From Alteromonas sp. C1M14 (GTDB taxonomy: Bacteria > Pseudomonadota > Gammaproteobacteria > Enterobacterales > Alteromonadaceae), in assembly GCF_018860965.1 (NCBI RefSeq), contig NZ_JAHKQF010000011.1, forward strand, positions 279,480 through 343,479: a stretch of 64,000 nt of DNA, written 5' to 3'. The position numbers and the translations under genes are program-made. The notes under the pieces are model-generated. The model saw nothing but the letters and a program-made list of their open reading frames with translations, had not been told where the DNA came from and did not search any database. This document shows positions 44,499-52,367 of the stretch, one piece after another (the first letter of the stretch is position 1; each line of letters starts with the position of its first letter).

Positions 44499-44607
44499 TT
44501 AACCGCTAGCCTTTAGCAAACTAATGCGAAGGTAACCGGCGCCGGAGCGCAGCGGAGGGAACTACAAGCAGAAAGCGTTTGGTATCCGGTTGACTGTCTG
44601 GTTATGT
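44497..44607 (-). repeat. Degenerate attC of 126-aa cassette
   Basis: Right core GTTATGT is clear; GGTAACCGG and CCGGTT are facing arms, but the rest departs from the array consensus. Confidence 0.5.
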
Positions 44608-44982
44608 GGCATTCCGCCCCCTAGGGTTGTGATGAGATAGCACGGCACCACACCATTTATTGACGGTTTTACGGTCCTTAAGACCAGGATCATACTCAAG
44701 ATCATGTGATGGCGATGTGAGCATCTCTTCCCGTATATCTTTGTACTCTTGTTCAGTGATTTCGAGAGGCTTCCAGTAGCAACCACCGCCCATACCTTGG
44801 TCAGCTCCACCAGAGAGCAGCTCCTCATTCAAAATATGGAAAGGAGGGAACTGTTTTGTGCACGAGACAAGCGTGGCCAGACGTGGTGAATAACGCAGGA
44901 GAAAATCGTCAAAATTCACGATTTCCCAGCTCCCGTCTGAGCTACCCATACCTGGTAGGATTTTAACCTTAATTTGCCTCAT
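44602..44982 (-). CDS. Cassette protein, 126 aa
   Basis: Soluble, no signal. Begins MRQIKVKILPGMGSSDGSWE; a Gly-rich GGADQGMGGGCYWKPLEI is the most notable feature. The C-terminal HHNPRGRNAT is attC-encoded. No family recognised. Confidence 0.6.
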   Translation of the reverse strand: MRQIKVKILPGMGSSDGSWEIVNFDDFLLRYSPRLATLVSCTKQFPPFHILNEELLSGGADQGMGGGCYWKPLEITEQEYKDIREEMLTSPSHDLEYDPGLKDRKTVNKWCGAVLSHHNPRGRNAT

Positions 44983-44994
44983 GGTCTCATCTAT

Positions 44995-45101
44995 ACATAA
45001 CTTTTAAATAAGGGGCGCAGGCATGTGGGGCATAATGGCGAAGCCGCCCCGCATTAATGCGTCCCAGCGAACGAAGTGAGTGACTTAATTTTTTGTTAGC
45101 T
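44995..45101 (-). repeat. attC left of PIN/RHH module
   Basis: 107 bp, cores ACATAAC and GTTAGCT; arms GGGGCGCAGGC and GCATTAATGCGTCCC pair. Confidence 0.9.
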
Positions 45102-45113
45102 GCCATTGTTAAA

Positions 45114-45142
45114 TTGAAAAGTGATAGCATATACGCTAGCAT
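45114..45142 (+). promoter_or_regulatory. Promoter of PIN/RHH module
   Basis: TTGAAA, 17 bp, TAGCAT, only 7 bp before the ATG. AGCATAT occurs twice around the -10, a possible autoregulatory site. Confidence 0.5.
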
Positions 45143-45149
45143 ATGACTT

Positions 45150-45572
45150 ATGCATAAAGTAGTTATTGACACAAGTGTACTTATTAGCGCCCTGATTGGC
45201 AAAACAGGGCCAGCCAGAGAAGTGATACGGCAATGCTTGTTGGGTCGGTTAAAGCCGCTGATTAGCACGACCTTATTTTTGGAATACGAGGCAGTAAATA
45301 AGCGAGACAAAATCAAAGAGTTGTGCCCGCTAACCGAGGACGAAGTGAATGAGTTATTAGCAGCATTTTTTAGTGTTTGCGAATGGGTGCAGATACATTA
45401 TTTGTGGCGACCAAATTTAAAAGATGAAGGCGATAATTTTCTCATTGAACTTGCAGTAGCAGGAAATGCTGAGAGCATTATTACGAATAACCTAAAAGAT
45501 CTACGAAATGCGGAATTACAATTTGACGGTTTGAAAGTGTTAGCGCCAGAAGATTATTTGAGAGGAGTTTAA
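45150..45572 (+). CDS. PIN-domain toxin (COG1569/VapC-like)
   Basis: 140 aa. Acidic active-site residues lie in VVIDTSVLISALIG (Asp7), LFLEYEAV and DEGDNFLIELAVAG, with IITNNLKDL near the end. PIN toxins are metal-dependent RNases. The toxin comes first and the antitoxin starts 2 bp after its stop. Plus strand with its own promoter. Confidence 0.9.
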   Translation: MHKVVIDTSVLISALIGKTGPAREVIRQCLLGRLKPLISTTLFLEYEAVNKRDKIKELCPLTEDEVNELLAAFFSVCEWVQIHYLWRPNLKDEGDNFLIELAVAGNAESIITNNLKDLRNAELQFDGLKVLAPEDYLRGV

Positions 45573-45573
45573 T

Positions 45574-45795
45574 ATGTCTACTCTAACTGTACGTTTACCA
45601 GACGATAAGCATAATCGATTGAAGGCTTTGGCTGCGCATAAGAAGTTGAGTTTAAACAAATTAATAGAAGAGTTGTCTACACAAGCGATAGCTGAATTTG
45701 ATACTGAGGTAAGATTTAAGGCGATTGCTGCTACTGGAGACCAAAAGAAAGGATTAGAACTTCTAGATAAGCTTGATTCACATTTTGGCAGCTAA
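45574..45795 (+). CDS. RHH antitoxin partner of PIN toxin
   Basis: 73 aa. Ribbon-helix-helix: STLTVRLPDDKHNRLKALA then HKKLSLNKLIEELS, Arc/HicB-like, with a C-terminal tail. It should bind the operator and the PIN toxin. Directly follows the toxin gene, the reverse of the common order. Confidence 0.88.
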   Translation: MSTLTVRLPDDKHNRLKALAAHKKLSLNKLIEELSTQAIAEFDTEVRFKAIAATGDQKKGLELLDKLDSHFGS

Positions 45796-45870
45796 CGCCG
45801 CCAACACAGGCGAGCGTTAGCGAGTCCAGTCCGCGCTTTTTACGGACGATTGTGATTGGCCTTGTTAGGC
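45790..45870 (-). repeat. attC of DUF3224 cassette
   Basis: 81 bp, cores AGCTAAC and GTTAGGC; arms GCGTTAGCGAGTCC and GGACGATTG. Confidence 0.85.
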
Positions 45871-46242
45871 ATTTGTTGTTAACTCATAGTTCGCCTGACC
45901 TGACTCACCTGACTTAAACGAGCCAGAACCATCAATGTTAGCAAGTTCATCAGTGCCTGCCACAATTATAAAATTGCTACTGGCAACACCATTTTCAAAT
46001 TTACCATTGTGCTGAATAGTGACGCTACCAGACTTACCATTAACTTTGCCTGTAACCACCTCAAAGCCTACAAATACTGCTGATGCCGCTGACTGATAAG
46101 ACATTAAATATTGAATTTCACTGGAACCTTCGATTACGCCACTGTAGCTTTGTGTAATTTTTGCGAGACTTTTTTTCGAGCCATCTTCATTTTCAATATA
46201 GGGTGTTTCATCCCAGCCAGTTATTTGAAATACATTACTCAT
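45865..46242 (-). CDS. DUF3224-domain protein
   Basis: 125 aa, beta-rich. DUF3224 features are VFVGFEVVTGKVNGKSGSV and the closing DGSGSFKSGESGQANYEL. Function of the family is unknown; related folds bind small ligands. Single-gene cassette, stop in the attC. Confidence 0.85.
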   Translation of the reverse strand: MSNVFQITGWDETPYIENEDGSKKSLAKITQSYSGVIEGSSEIQYLMSYQSAASAVFVGFEVVTGKVNGKSGSVTIQHNGKFENGVASSNFIIVAGTDELANIDGSGSFKSGESGQANYELTTNA

Positions 46243-46269
46243 TTTAAATATCCGTAGTTAATTTTTGAT

Positions 46270-46369
46270 GCCTAACTTTTTAATAACGGGCGCAGGCACG
46301 TGGGGCACAATGGCGAAGCCGCCCCGCGTGTATGCGTCCCAGCGAAGCGACTTAATGTGTTTGTTGCAC
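46270..46369 (-). repeat. attC left of ParD-like/RelE module
   Basis: 100 bp, cores GCCTAAC and GTTGCAC; the right core departs from GTTRRRY. Confidence 0.8.
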
Positions 46370-46374
46370 GCAAT

Positions 46375-46403
46375 TTGCCACATCTGTAGCGCATTGCTAC
46401 AAT
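46375..46403 (+). promoter_or_regulatory. Promoter and operator of ParD-like/RelE module
   Basis: TTGCCA, 17 bp, TACAAT. An inverted repeat GTAGC-N5-GCTAC (46387-46401) overlaps the spacer and -10, well placed for autorepression. Confidence 0.7.
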
Positions 46404-46431
46404 GTGATGACGAACCATTAGGAGACATATT

Positions 46432-46653
46432 ATGGCAACCGCGAGCGTAAGACTAGACCAAGATCTAGTTGAGAAAGCTACAATTATGGGCAAAGCACTA
46501 AACCGAACTATGCCAAAGCAGATAGAGCATTGGGCTAAGATAGGTGAAATGATGGAAGATAATCCTGATTTGCCTTACGAATTCGTAAAACAGGCAATTA
46601 TCTCCAAAGCTGAAAAAGAGGCTGGAAAAATGGAGCCTTACGATTTTGGCTAA
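46432..46653 (+). CDS. ParD-like antitoxin (PF11903 type)
   Basis: 73 aa: RHH-like start ATASVRLDQDLVEKA, then the family-specific KQIEHWAKIGEMMEDNPDLP. Preceded by TTAGGAGA. Overlaps the toxin gene by 8 bp. A fragment of a homologue survives at 33764. Confidence 0.88.
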   Translation: MATASVRLDQDLVEKATIMGKALNRTMPKQIEHWAKIGEMMEDNPDLPYEFVKQAIISKAEKEAGKMEPYDFG

Positions 46654-46936
46654 GATTACCAGTGTTTTACAGACAGCTAATTTTAAGAGAGCAGTAAAGA
46701 AGTTACATCAGAATCAGAAAAAAGACTTGGATAAAGCTGTTAAGGAACTAATGGCTGATCCTCTTATAGGTGAGCAGAAAAAAGGCGACCTAGCCTTTCT
46801 TCGTGTGTACAAATTCAAGATGGTCAAGCAGTTAACTTTACTTGGTTACAGCTACGAGGATGGCACTGTAATACTTGAATTGATAGCTCTTGGCTCTCAT
46901 GAAAACTTTTATCGCGATGTTAAAAAGTTATTCTGA
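46646..46936 (+). CDS. RelE/ParE-superfamily toxin
   Basis: 96 aa RelE/ParE fold: NFKRAVKKLHQNQKKDLDKAV, shown as NFKRAVKKLHQNQKKDL, then GDLAFLRVYKFKM and VILELIALGSHENFY. It probably cuts mRNA at the ribosome or blocks gyrase; the branch is not certain. Partner of the ParD-like antitoxin. Confidence 0.88.
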   Translation: MAKITSVLQTANFKRAVKKLHQNQKKDLDKAVKELMADPLIGEQKKGDLAFLRVYKFKMVKQLTLLGYSYEDGTVILELIALGSHENFYRDVKKLF

Positions 46937-46944
46937 CCAATTGC

Positions 46945-47046
46945 GTATAACAACGCCCGCATAAGCGGACAAAAATCGTGGACTAAAATGTTGAGGAACG
47001 AAACATAGCCCGCTGTTTTGGTTCCGACTTAATGCGCTTGTTATAC
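46945..47046 (-). repeat. attC of 114-aa cassette
   Basis: 102 bp, left core GTATAAC (with an extra AAC before GCCC) and right core GTTATAC. Confidence 0.85.
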
Positions 47047-47385
47047 GTTTTTATACAAATCATGTAAGTATTCTTTTTCTGGGTCATTTAGCAAAGTATT
47101 ACCGTGAGTTAACTTCAAGTTATTAGTGCTACCTGATTCAGAAATAGATCGTACGCCATCTAATACACACAAAAAACCAAAGGCAGATTCATTTACAGCG
47201 TCAGATATAATACTTTTTACCATATCCTTATCAGAGTCACTTAATGAATTAAACCAAGCTGATTGTTTAACCAAGTTTTCATCAGCTTTTCTACCTGGAG
47301 GTGATTTCAAATTATCTATTGTATCTTCAATAGCAGATGTCGATACAACATCTTCGATTAAGGTAATAAATTCAGAGTTATTCAC
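47041..47385 (-). CDS. Integron-associated protein, 114 aa
   Basis: Start is GTG at 47385 with AGGAGG 4 nt upstream; a longer upstream reading is attC sequence. Soluble, helical: FITLIEDVVSTSAIEDTI, KSPPGRKADENL and GFLCVLDGVRSI, followed by a polar end DPEKEYLHDLYKNV. Proteins of this look recur in superintegron cassettes without a known role. Its 5' side abuts a half attC. Confidence 0.7.
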   Translation of the reverse strand: MNNSEFITLIEDVVSTSAIEDTIDNLKSPPGRKADENLVKQSAWFNSLSDSDKDMVKSIISDAVNESAFGFLCVLDGVRSISESGSTNNLKLTHGNTLLNDPEKEYLHDLYKNV

Positions 47386-47395
47386 CAAGCCTCCT

Positions 47396-47446
47396 GCCTG
47401 TTTGTGTCCCAGCCCGCCTGCGGGCGACATAATTTTTTTGTTATAC
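47396..47446 (-). repeat. Truncated attC (right half only)
   Basis: Keeps GTGTCCCAGCCCGCCTGCGG and core GTTATAC; the left core is absent. The same half occurs inside the complete site at 63604. Confidence 0.8.
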
Positions 47447-47459
47447 GCAATTGCCAAAA

Positions 47460-47750
47460 TTAACCGCCATGTTGCAATACTAAGTAAAACCCAAAAACCA
47501 AACATACCGAAACAAAACAAGGAATACCAAATAACAGCAATTTTTGTTTTGGCACTAGGGGCTTTGAACTAGTTGAAAGCGTAACACAAGGGAGCAATAG
47601 TGATATGAAAATAGGAATGATGAAAACGCTTATTGGGTAACCAACATATTTTGCAATGAAGTCGCCCGCATTACCTACATACCAAATTTGGAGTACTAAG
47701 TTGAATAAGCAAATTAATACAACAAGCCCAATAAATTCCTTTTTACTCAC
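47460..47750 (-). CDS. Cassette membrane protein, 96 aa
   Basis: Three hydrophobic segments, starting MSKKEFIGLVVLICLFNLVL. Basic loop KPLVPKQK. No family recognised. Single-gene cassette whose attC has lost its left half. Confidence 0.6.
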   Translation of the reverse strand: MSKKEFIGLVVLICLFNLVLQIWYVGNAGDFIAKYVGYPISVFIIPIFISLLLPCVTLSTSSKPLVPKQKLLLFGIPCFVSVCLVFGFYLVLQHGG

Positions 47751-47764
47751 AGGTTTTCTTTTGC

Positions 47765-47872
47765 GTATAACTTTTCAATAATGGGCGCAGGCACGTGGGG
47801 CATAATGGCGAAGCCGCCCTGCATGTATGCGTCCCAACGAACGAAGTGAGTGACTTGATTTGTTTGTTAGCT
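47765..47872 (-). repeat. attC of YefM-YoeB cassette
   Basis: 108 bp, cores GTATAAC and GTTAGCT, close to the site at 44995. Confidence 0.9.
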
Positions 47873-47880
47873 GCCGCCTA

Positions 47881-48144
47881 CTAGTAATGGTAACGACACG
47901 AGATAACCGTAATTGCGGTATCGTCCACGGCATATACCAAACGGTTGGTGTCATCTATTCTGCGGGACCAGAAACCTGAAAGATTTTCTTTAAGAGGTTC
48001 CGGTTTTCCAATTCCATCAAATGGAGAACGCATAACATCCGAAATTAACTTATTGATACGTTTCAAGGTTTTTTTGTCTTGAGTCTGCCAATAAACGTAA
48101 CTATTCCAAGCTTCATCAGTCCATGATAACAACCTGTTACTCAT
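47881..48144 (-). CDS. yoeB: YoeB-family toxin
   Basis: 87 aa from ATG 48144. Txe/YoeB features: LSWTDEAWNSYVYWQTQDKK (in part, WTDEAWNSYVYWQ), GIGKPEPLKENLSGFWSRRI, and the C-terminal catalytic CRYHY. YoeB is a ribosome-dependent mRNA interferase. It overlaps yefM by 8 bp and is on the minus strand in normal cassette orientation. Confidence 0.95.
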   Translation of the reverse strand: MSNRLLSWTDEAWNSYVYWQTQDKKTLKRINKLISDVMRSPFDGIGKPEPLKENLSGFWSRRIDDTNRLVYAVDDTAITVISCRYHY

Positions 48145-48391
48145 CAATAAGTTCTCGCTTGATCGTTTTTGCCGATTTAAACTGTGCTATTGAACGATTT
48201 AAGTGTTCAGCGTTCGCTGGAGAACGAAGTAGATGAACGGTTTCCATAAGGCTGTTGTAGTAATCTAATGACATTACAACAGCATCCTCAGAGTCACGAC
48301 GAGTGATTACTGTTGTATCTGCATCGTTGATTACATTGTCCAAAACGGCTTTTAGACCATTTCGTGCTTCGGTAAAAGAGACAATTCTCAT
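48137..48391 (-). CDS. yefM: YefM-family antitoxin
   Basis: 84 aa, Phd/YefM fold: SFTEARNGLKAVLDNVI, DTTVITRRDSEDAVVMSLD, with a toxin-binding C-terminus. It binds YoeB and represses the operon. GGGG lies before the ATG, and TGTACA operators lie upstream. Confidence 0.95.
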   Translation of the reverse strand: MRIVSFTEARNGLKAVLDNVINDADTTVITRRDSEDAVVMSLDYYNSLMETVHLLRSPANAEHLNRSIAQFKSAKTIKRELIDE

Positions 48392-48404
48392 TTTGCACCC
48401 CTCT

Positions 48405-48451
48405 TGTACATTATATGGGACAAGTTTAGATCGGAAATGAGCACATGTACA
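48405..48451 (-). promoter_or_regulatory. yefM promoter with two TGTACA operator cores
   Basis: TGTACA at 48405-48410 and 48446-48451; a minus-strand -10 TATAAT is at 48410-48415. E. coli YefM also binds palindromes centred on TGTACA. Confidence 0.65.
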
Positions 48452-48478
48452 GGATGTTGTGCATTACTACGCCGTGGC

Positions 48479-48537
48479 AGCTAACGCCCTAATCAGCCGC
48501 GCCGCTGTTTGGCGTCGGATGAATTTGCTTGTTATGT
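48479..48537 (-). repeat. Short attC of 156-aa cassette
   Basis: 59 bp, cores AGCTAAC and GTTATGT, the compact type with stem GCCGCGCCGC. Confidence 0.85.
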
Positions 48538-48959
48538 TTCAATGCCAACACAGCCCCGATTAGCGTCAATATAGTATAAATGCTCGCTTCAAAAACGGCT
48601 GTTGCAGTTAAGCTAGTCAGAGCTACTGCCGAAGTTAACACTGCTACTCTCGCGATATTTGCGCCAGCAAACTTAAGCCCCCAAAAAGAAGCCGCCGCAA
48701 GTACAATACCCCAAAGGAACTTATAACCGATACTCTTTTGCATTTTATCTGCTCGCTCATTTGAGTGTAAGTATCGAGCCTTGAGTTCATCTAGATGTTT
48801 TATGTCGGTTTCTGTCAAATAACCTTTCTGATTTAGCTCTTGGTACTGTCGCTGATATGACAACTCAATGTCTGTCGGCGCAGGGTTGCTAATCTCTCTA
48901 GATAATGACGAGAGAACAATTAAAAATACTAAAACAACTGCGAATTTAAGATTATTCAT
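48489..48959 (-). CDS. Cassette membrane protein, 156 aa
   Basis: Starts MNNLKFAVVLVFLIVLSSLS at 48959. An N-terminal signal or anchor, a soluble helical part (ELNQKGYLTETDIKHLDEL) and two or three C-terminal helices. The tail HNKQIHPTPNSGAAD is encoded by the attC, with the stop inside it. Family unknown. Confidence 0.65.
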   Translation of the reverse strand: MNNLKFAVVLVFLIVLSSLSREISNPAPTDIELSYQRQYQELNQKGYLTETDIKHLDELKARYLHSNERADKMQKSIGYKFLWGIVLAAASFWGLKFAGANIARVAVLTSAVALTSLTATAVFEASIYTILTLIGAVLALKHNKQIHPTPNSGAAD

Positions 48960-48965
48960 TGGGAA

Positions 48966-49041
48966 ATATAACGCTTTTGGAAAGGGCAGCTTTGCTGCGA
49001 AGCAGCGCATAAAGCTGTCTCGCTTGCCAAACTTGTTAACT
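48966..49041 (-). repeat. attC of Imm40-like cassette
   Basis: 76 bp, cores ATATAAC and GTTAACT; central AGCTTTGCTGCGAAGC forms a small hairpin. Confidence 0.8.
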
Positions 49042-49046
49042 GCCGA

Positions 49047-49343
49047 TTATTCGACAACGAATACAAACGCATAATCACCTTCGGGATATTCATTTATAAA
49101 GTTACGAGTATGCTCTGAACTTTGCTTGGCATCACCGTCTTCTTGATTAAGATACCAATTATCATAATTGTGCCTGTAACCATCTTTTTCTTTCTTCAGT
49201 ACGTCACCACCAAGGATGAAGCGCCCCTGAGCTTGCAGATGGTCAACTAATTTAAGTGCATCATTTTTAAGCCAAGCAACGTCACTTAAATGTAAGTGCT
49301 CAAGAGATATTTCATTTCCCTTTAATTCTGCTGGTATATCCAT
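49047..49343 (-). CDS. Imm40-like protein, 98 aa
   Basis: Soluble, Trp/Tyr-rich: LHLSDVAWLKNDALKLVDHL, GYRHNYDNWYLNQ and EYPEGDYAFVFVVE. The HNYDNWY segment resembles Imm40 immunity proteins of polymorphic toxin systems. No toxin is present; as a cassette it could give standalone protection. Assignment is moderate. Confidence 0.6.
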   Translation of the reverse strand: MDIPAELKGNEISLEHLHLSDVAWLKNDALKLVDHLQAQGRFILGGDVLKKEKDGYRHNYDNWYLNQEDGDAKQSSEHTRNFINEYPEGDYAFVFVVE

Positions 49344-49357
49344 AATTCTCTAAAGGC

Positions 49358-49473
49358 AGTTAACACCCCGTTTAGGGGCAATAACACGTGGGCTAAAATG
49401 GGAGCGAAGCGACTGAGCTTACGTGTTGTTGTCCCAGTGAGCGCTAGCGAACGGCTACAGTTGTTTGTTAGTT
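49358..49473 (-). repeat. attC
   Basis: 116 bp, cores AGTTAAC and GTTAGTT; arms AACACGTGGGCTAAAATGG and TTACGTGTTGTTGTCCC. Confidence 0.88.
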
Positions 49474-49576
49474 CTCATGCTACCACGAAGAAAGAATAAA
49501 CAAACAGCCACAAAATTTGAAAACCATAGCTTAGATGTTGATGAATGCCCACTCCGGTTTGAGTGACTTGTTACGC
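49474..49576 (-). repeat. Mini-cassette remnant ending in a half attC
   Basis: About 75 bp without a real gene, then GAGTGACTTGTTACGC (core GTTACGC at 49570), the right end of an attC whose left half is missing. Probably a cassette reduced by deletion. Confidence 0.5.
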
Positions 49577-49580
49577 GGTT

Positions 49581-49865
49581 TTAACTATTACTGTAATAGC
49601 TTCCTGTTGGCGCGCCGCCAAAAAGGGACATTGCTGATTGCATTTGCTCTTTGGGAAATGATTCAACTGAATTTTTATGAGATTGAATAGATTCCCATTT
49701 TTCTATAATAACGAAATCAGATTGATCTTCACTATTTTGTAAAACTTCATACGATAAGTTACCTTCTGAAGAAGTAATATATGGAGTTAGAGATTTTAAA
49801 AAATCGAAAAGCTCTGCTTCTTTTCCATCTGCGGATTTGAATTTATTTATACGTGTAACACTCAT
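49581..49865 (-). CDS. Antibiotic-biosynthesis-monooxygenase-like (ABM) protein
   Basis: 94 aa, ferredoxin-like ABM domain: NKFKSADGKEAELFDFL, GNLSYEVLQNSEDQSDFVI and EKWESIQSHKNSVES. ABM proteins may be monooxygenases or small detoxifying enzymes; no substrate evident. Single-gene cassette. Confidence 0.85.
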   Translation of the reverse strand: MSVTRINKFKSADGKEAELFDFLKSLTPYITSSEGNLSYEVLQNSEDQSDFVIIEKWESIQSHKNSVESFPKEQMQSAMSLFGGAPTGSYYSNS

Positions 49866-49899
49866 AATGATTTCTCTTTTGCCAATGATATAATTTTAT

Positions 49900-49971
49900 G
49901 TATAACGCCTTTATTAGCGTAAAAATGCGAGCGCGAGCGAGTAGTTTTTCCGATGAAGCAACTTGTTATGT
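49900..49971 (-). repeat. attC of superinfection-immunity-like cassette
   Basis: 72 bp, cores GTATAAC and GTTATGT. Confidence 0.85.
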
Positions 49972-50223
49972 TTAAGTTTCACTGTTCGCTTTGTTTGCAT
50001 ATTTACCAATAGCTTTACCAGTTATTGCCCAAATCAATACACCTCCCCATGCAATCAATGAAAAACCAGCAGGAATACATGCAAGCAATATATATTTAAA
50101 ATGCTTTCTATTGAAGGCTAGAGCAAACATTGCGGGCAGGAACCAGAGAATAAATACCCCAATTAATATGAAGCCAATAAATGCATAGTTGTCACTTGCC
50201 AAAATACTATTGATATATTCCAT
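49972..50223 (-). CDS. Superinfection-immunity-like membrane protein, 83 aa
   Basis: Starts at 50223 (AAGGGA upstream). Two helices with FLPAMFALAFNRKHFKYILL and GFSLIAWGGVLIWAI resemble the Imm_superinfect family related to phage T4 Imm. That similarity is by pattern only. Could restrict phage DNA entry if correct. Confidence 0.6.
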   Translation of the reverse strand: MEYINSILASDNYAFIGFILIGVFILWFLPAMFALAFNRKHFKYILLACIPAGFSLIAWGGVLIWAITGKAIGKYANKANSET

Positions 50224-50359
50224 CACTATTTCCCTTTTTAAATTAACTACTTTTTTTGAAATTGACAACGTTACCTGATTGTCAAAGGTAATAGTCTTTA
50301 GTTAGGGAAATTTATTACAGAATCGACTGTAATATTTTAGGTGCACCGAGTTGTTTGAA

Positions 50360-50459
50360 ACATAACGCCGCATTAAGCGGACTAAAATTGTGGGTTATAC
50401 TGTGTAGCGAATTGGAGTGTAACTTGCTGTTTTAGTTAGATTTAAATGCCTTGTTAGGT
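50360..50459 (-). repeat. attC of truncated GNAT cassette
   Basis: 100 bp, cores ACATAAC and GTTAGGT; arms CATTAAGCGGACTAAAA and TTTTAGTTAGATTTAAATG. Confidence 0.88.
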
Positions 50460-50464
50460 ACGCT

Positions 50465-50773
50465 TTACGCAATGATCTTTGTCATAAACATACTATATGG
50501 ATCTTCTTTATAATTACCAAATGGATCGCATTCTTGAAAGCCAAATTGTTGGTAAAGCTTATGCGCGGGTATAAAAGCATCCATAGTGCCTGTTTCTAAG
50601 CTCAGTTTTTTATACGAACGAATATTTGCTTGATTAATAATGTGTTGCAAAAGTTTACGGGCAATAGCTTTACGTAAATAGTTATTTGATGTGCGCATTG
50701 ATTTTATTTCACCATGCTCTTGTAACAGAGCAATAACTTCTTTAGTTCTTAATTCACCAATACGAATGTCCAT
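50465..50773 (-). pseudogene. GNAT acetyltransferase with 50-residue internal deletion
   Basis: 102 aa. Starts MDIRIGELRTKEVIALLQEH and continues GEIKSMRTSNNYLRKAIAR, exactly as the 152-aa homologue at 53429 but without residues 21-70. The lost part contains the first beta strands of the GNAT fold, so it is probably inactive though still in frame. The join is at a repeated GAGCATGG-type sequence. Confidence 0.75.
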
Positions 50774-50790
50774 TTATCACCTAAATTTTA

Positions 50791-50837
50791 TTGTGTCCCA
50801 GCACGCGCAGCGGGCTAACTTGATTTTTTTGTTATGT
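50791..50837 (-). repeat. Truncated attC (right half only)
   Basis: GTGTCCCAGCACGCGCAGCG with core GTTATGT; the left half is lost at a TTGTGT junction with the GNAT upstream region. Confidence 0.75.
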
Positions 50838-51488
50838 CCGTTTTTTTAAACCCCACACACGAACACGTACAACCCAATAAGTCGTTGAAAGTAAAACAAG
50901 CAAAACAGGAGCTACAAGGAAAAAAGAATTTCTTATTGCTTCTGGGAATATTTGAGATTGACCAAGGAAAAAGGATGCGGCTGCGATAAACATTGCGACA
51001 CCAATGCGCCAACTGTGACGTACTATCCTTGATTTGCTATTTAGTTTTTGTTTTTTGAGGAGGTATGTATCTGCAAGTGCCGCCATTAGTGAAATGGCGC
51101 CAAAAACTATAATGACCTGAGTTGGATTACCATCAATCTTCGCAATACCTTGGCTTAATGCATGAAATCCCGTTAGAACGGCATATACACCAACCAGGAG
51201 ACCAAAAAATGCTAATGAAAAATTAGTCAGGTTTGGCTTGAAAGTCGCTGTGCGGGCAGCAACGAAAGCTGTGCAAACTAAATAGAATGTTACTAGACCT
51301 GCAACCATGTTTAGCATTTCATCATTAATGAATGCCAACAATGCACCTGATAGAGTCATAAGCACCATTGAGTTAACAAAAACTTTTCCGGCTTTTCTGT
51401 GCGTATTTGCCCCTTTTTTGGCCAAAAAACTTATGGTTCCAGTAAGCAAAGCAATGCTGCCTGCAAAAATATGAAGAAAAATTAGCAC
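50832..51488 (-). CDS. DUF2306 membrane protein
   Basis: 218 aa, seven hydrophobic segments. DUF2306 features: LHIFAGSIALLTGTISFLAKKG (in part, FAGSIALLTGTISFLAKKG), THRKAGKVFV and SRIVRHSWRIGVAMFIA. Function unknown. The C-terminal basic end is attC-coded. Single-gene cassette. Confidence 0.85.
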   Translation of the reverse strand: MLIFLHIFAGSIALLTGTISFLAKKGANTHRKAGKVFVNSMVLMTLSGALLAFINDEMLNMVAGLVTFYLVCTAFVAARTATFKPNLTNFSLAFFGLLVGVYAVLTGFHALSQGIAKIDGNPTQVIIVFGAISLMAALADTYLLKKQKLNSKSRIVRHSWRIGVAMFIAAASFFLGQSQIFPEAIRNSFFLVAPVLLVLLSTTYWVVRVRVWGLKKRT

Positions 51489-51526
51489 AGTACTACAACC
51501 TCCGATGTTGATTTAATTTGCTAAGG

Positions 51527-51642
51527 ACATAACACCCGGCTAAGGGGCGATAATGCATAGGTTAAAATTAGGAACGAAGTGACGCAGCCCATGTGTTAGC
51601 GTCCCAGTGAGCGAAGCGAGAGCCTTTAGTGGCTTGTTATGC
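51527..51642 (-). repeat. attC of DUF6326 cassette
   Basis: 116 bp, cores ACATAAC and GTTATGC, near-consensus arms. Confidence 0.9.
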
Positions 51643-52056
51643 GGGGCGGATCTTAACTGCATCCGCTTCGCGCCAAGTGACCGCTAGATAAAGTATGAGT
51701 ATAGCGGTACTTATTTCTATGATACTAAAAAACACATAGTGAAGAGTGCCGCCCATATAAAGGGTGTAGCTTTGTATTGAGCCAGTTATTAAAGCTGCAA
51801 CAATATTGAGATACTTGTTAATACGAAACACCAAAACCCGTGACAAAACTATCATTGCCATGGGGATTTGCATGATAAACGCAAAGGAAAGCAAAAATTC
51901 TTCTGTAAGCTTCATACCTCCGATTTCGCCGGCAATAAACCCTTTGAGCGTCTCTGCGTGGTGGAGAGAAAATATGTCGCAGTAGATATAGTTAACTGAG
52001 AGAAAAATCCATAACACTGATAGAAGTTGTTTTCTATCGCCATTCCATTCGAACAT
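51637..52056 (-). CDS. DUF6326-like membrane protein, 139 aa
   Basis: Four hydrophobic segments; LLSVLWIFLSVNYIYCDIF and EEFLLSFAFIMQIPMAMI resemble DUF6326 proteins. Function unknown. Stop codon inside the attC. Confidence 0.75.
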   Translation of the reverse strand: MFEWNGDRKQLLSVLWIFLSVNYIYCDIFSLHHAETLKGFIAGEIGGMKLTEEFLLSFAFIMQIPMAMIVLSRVLVFRINKYLNIVAALITGSIQSYTLYMGGTLHYVFFSIIEISTAILILYLAVTWREADAVKIRPA

Positions 52057-52195
52057 ATACTTTCCTAAAAGTATGACTTCAACACACGCAAATAGAAAAC
52101 AAAAAAGGAATTATTTCAAGACAATACAAATACCTTGTTACAATTGAGGACAAACCCAGCCGAATGACTTTGGTTTATACAAGTGTAAGCCCCGC

Positions 52196-52305
52196 ATATA
52201 ACACCCACATAAGGGGCAGAAACACGTGGGCTAAAATATGGAGCGAAGCGCAGGGAGCCTACGTATTTTTGTCCCAAGGAACGCTAGCGACTGCGTTTGT
52301 TATGC
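52196..52305 (-). repeat. attC left of parD cassette
   Basis: 110 bp, cores ATATAAC and GTTATGC. Confidence 0.9.
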
Positions 52306-52325
52306 GCTATTGACTTACAGTGCGC

Positions 52326-52356
52326 AAGTACCATGATTAGGTATATATTGGTACTT
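52326..52356 (+). promoter_or_regulatory. parD operator
   Basis: Perfect inverted repeat AAGTACCA / TGGTACTT with a 15-bp centre that contains TATATT, ending 12 bp before the parD ATG. Confidence 0.65.
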
Positions 52357-52367
52357 GGAGAAAGCAA

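Noticed and set aside
47386..47520. N-terminal extension of the 114-aa cassette gene
   Set aside because: The extension translates attC sequence, while AGGAGG stands 4 nt before the GTG at 47385.
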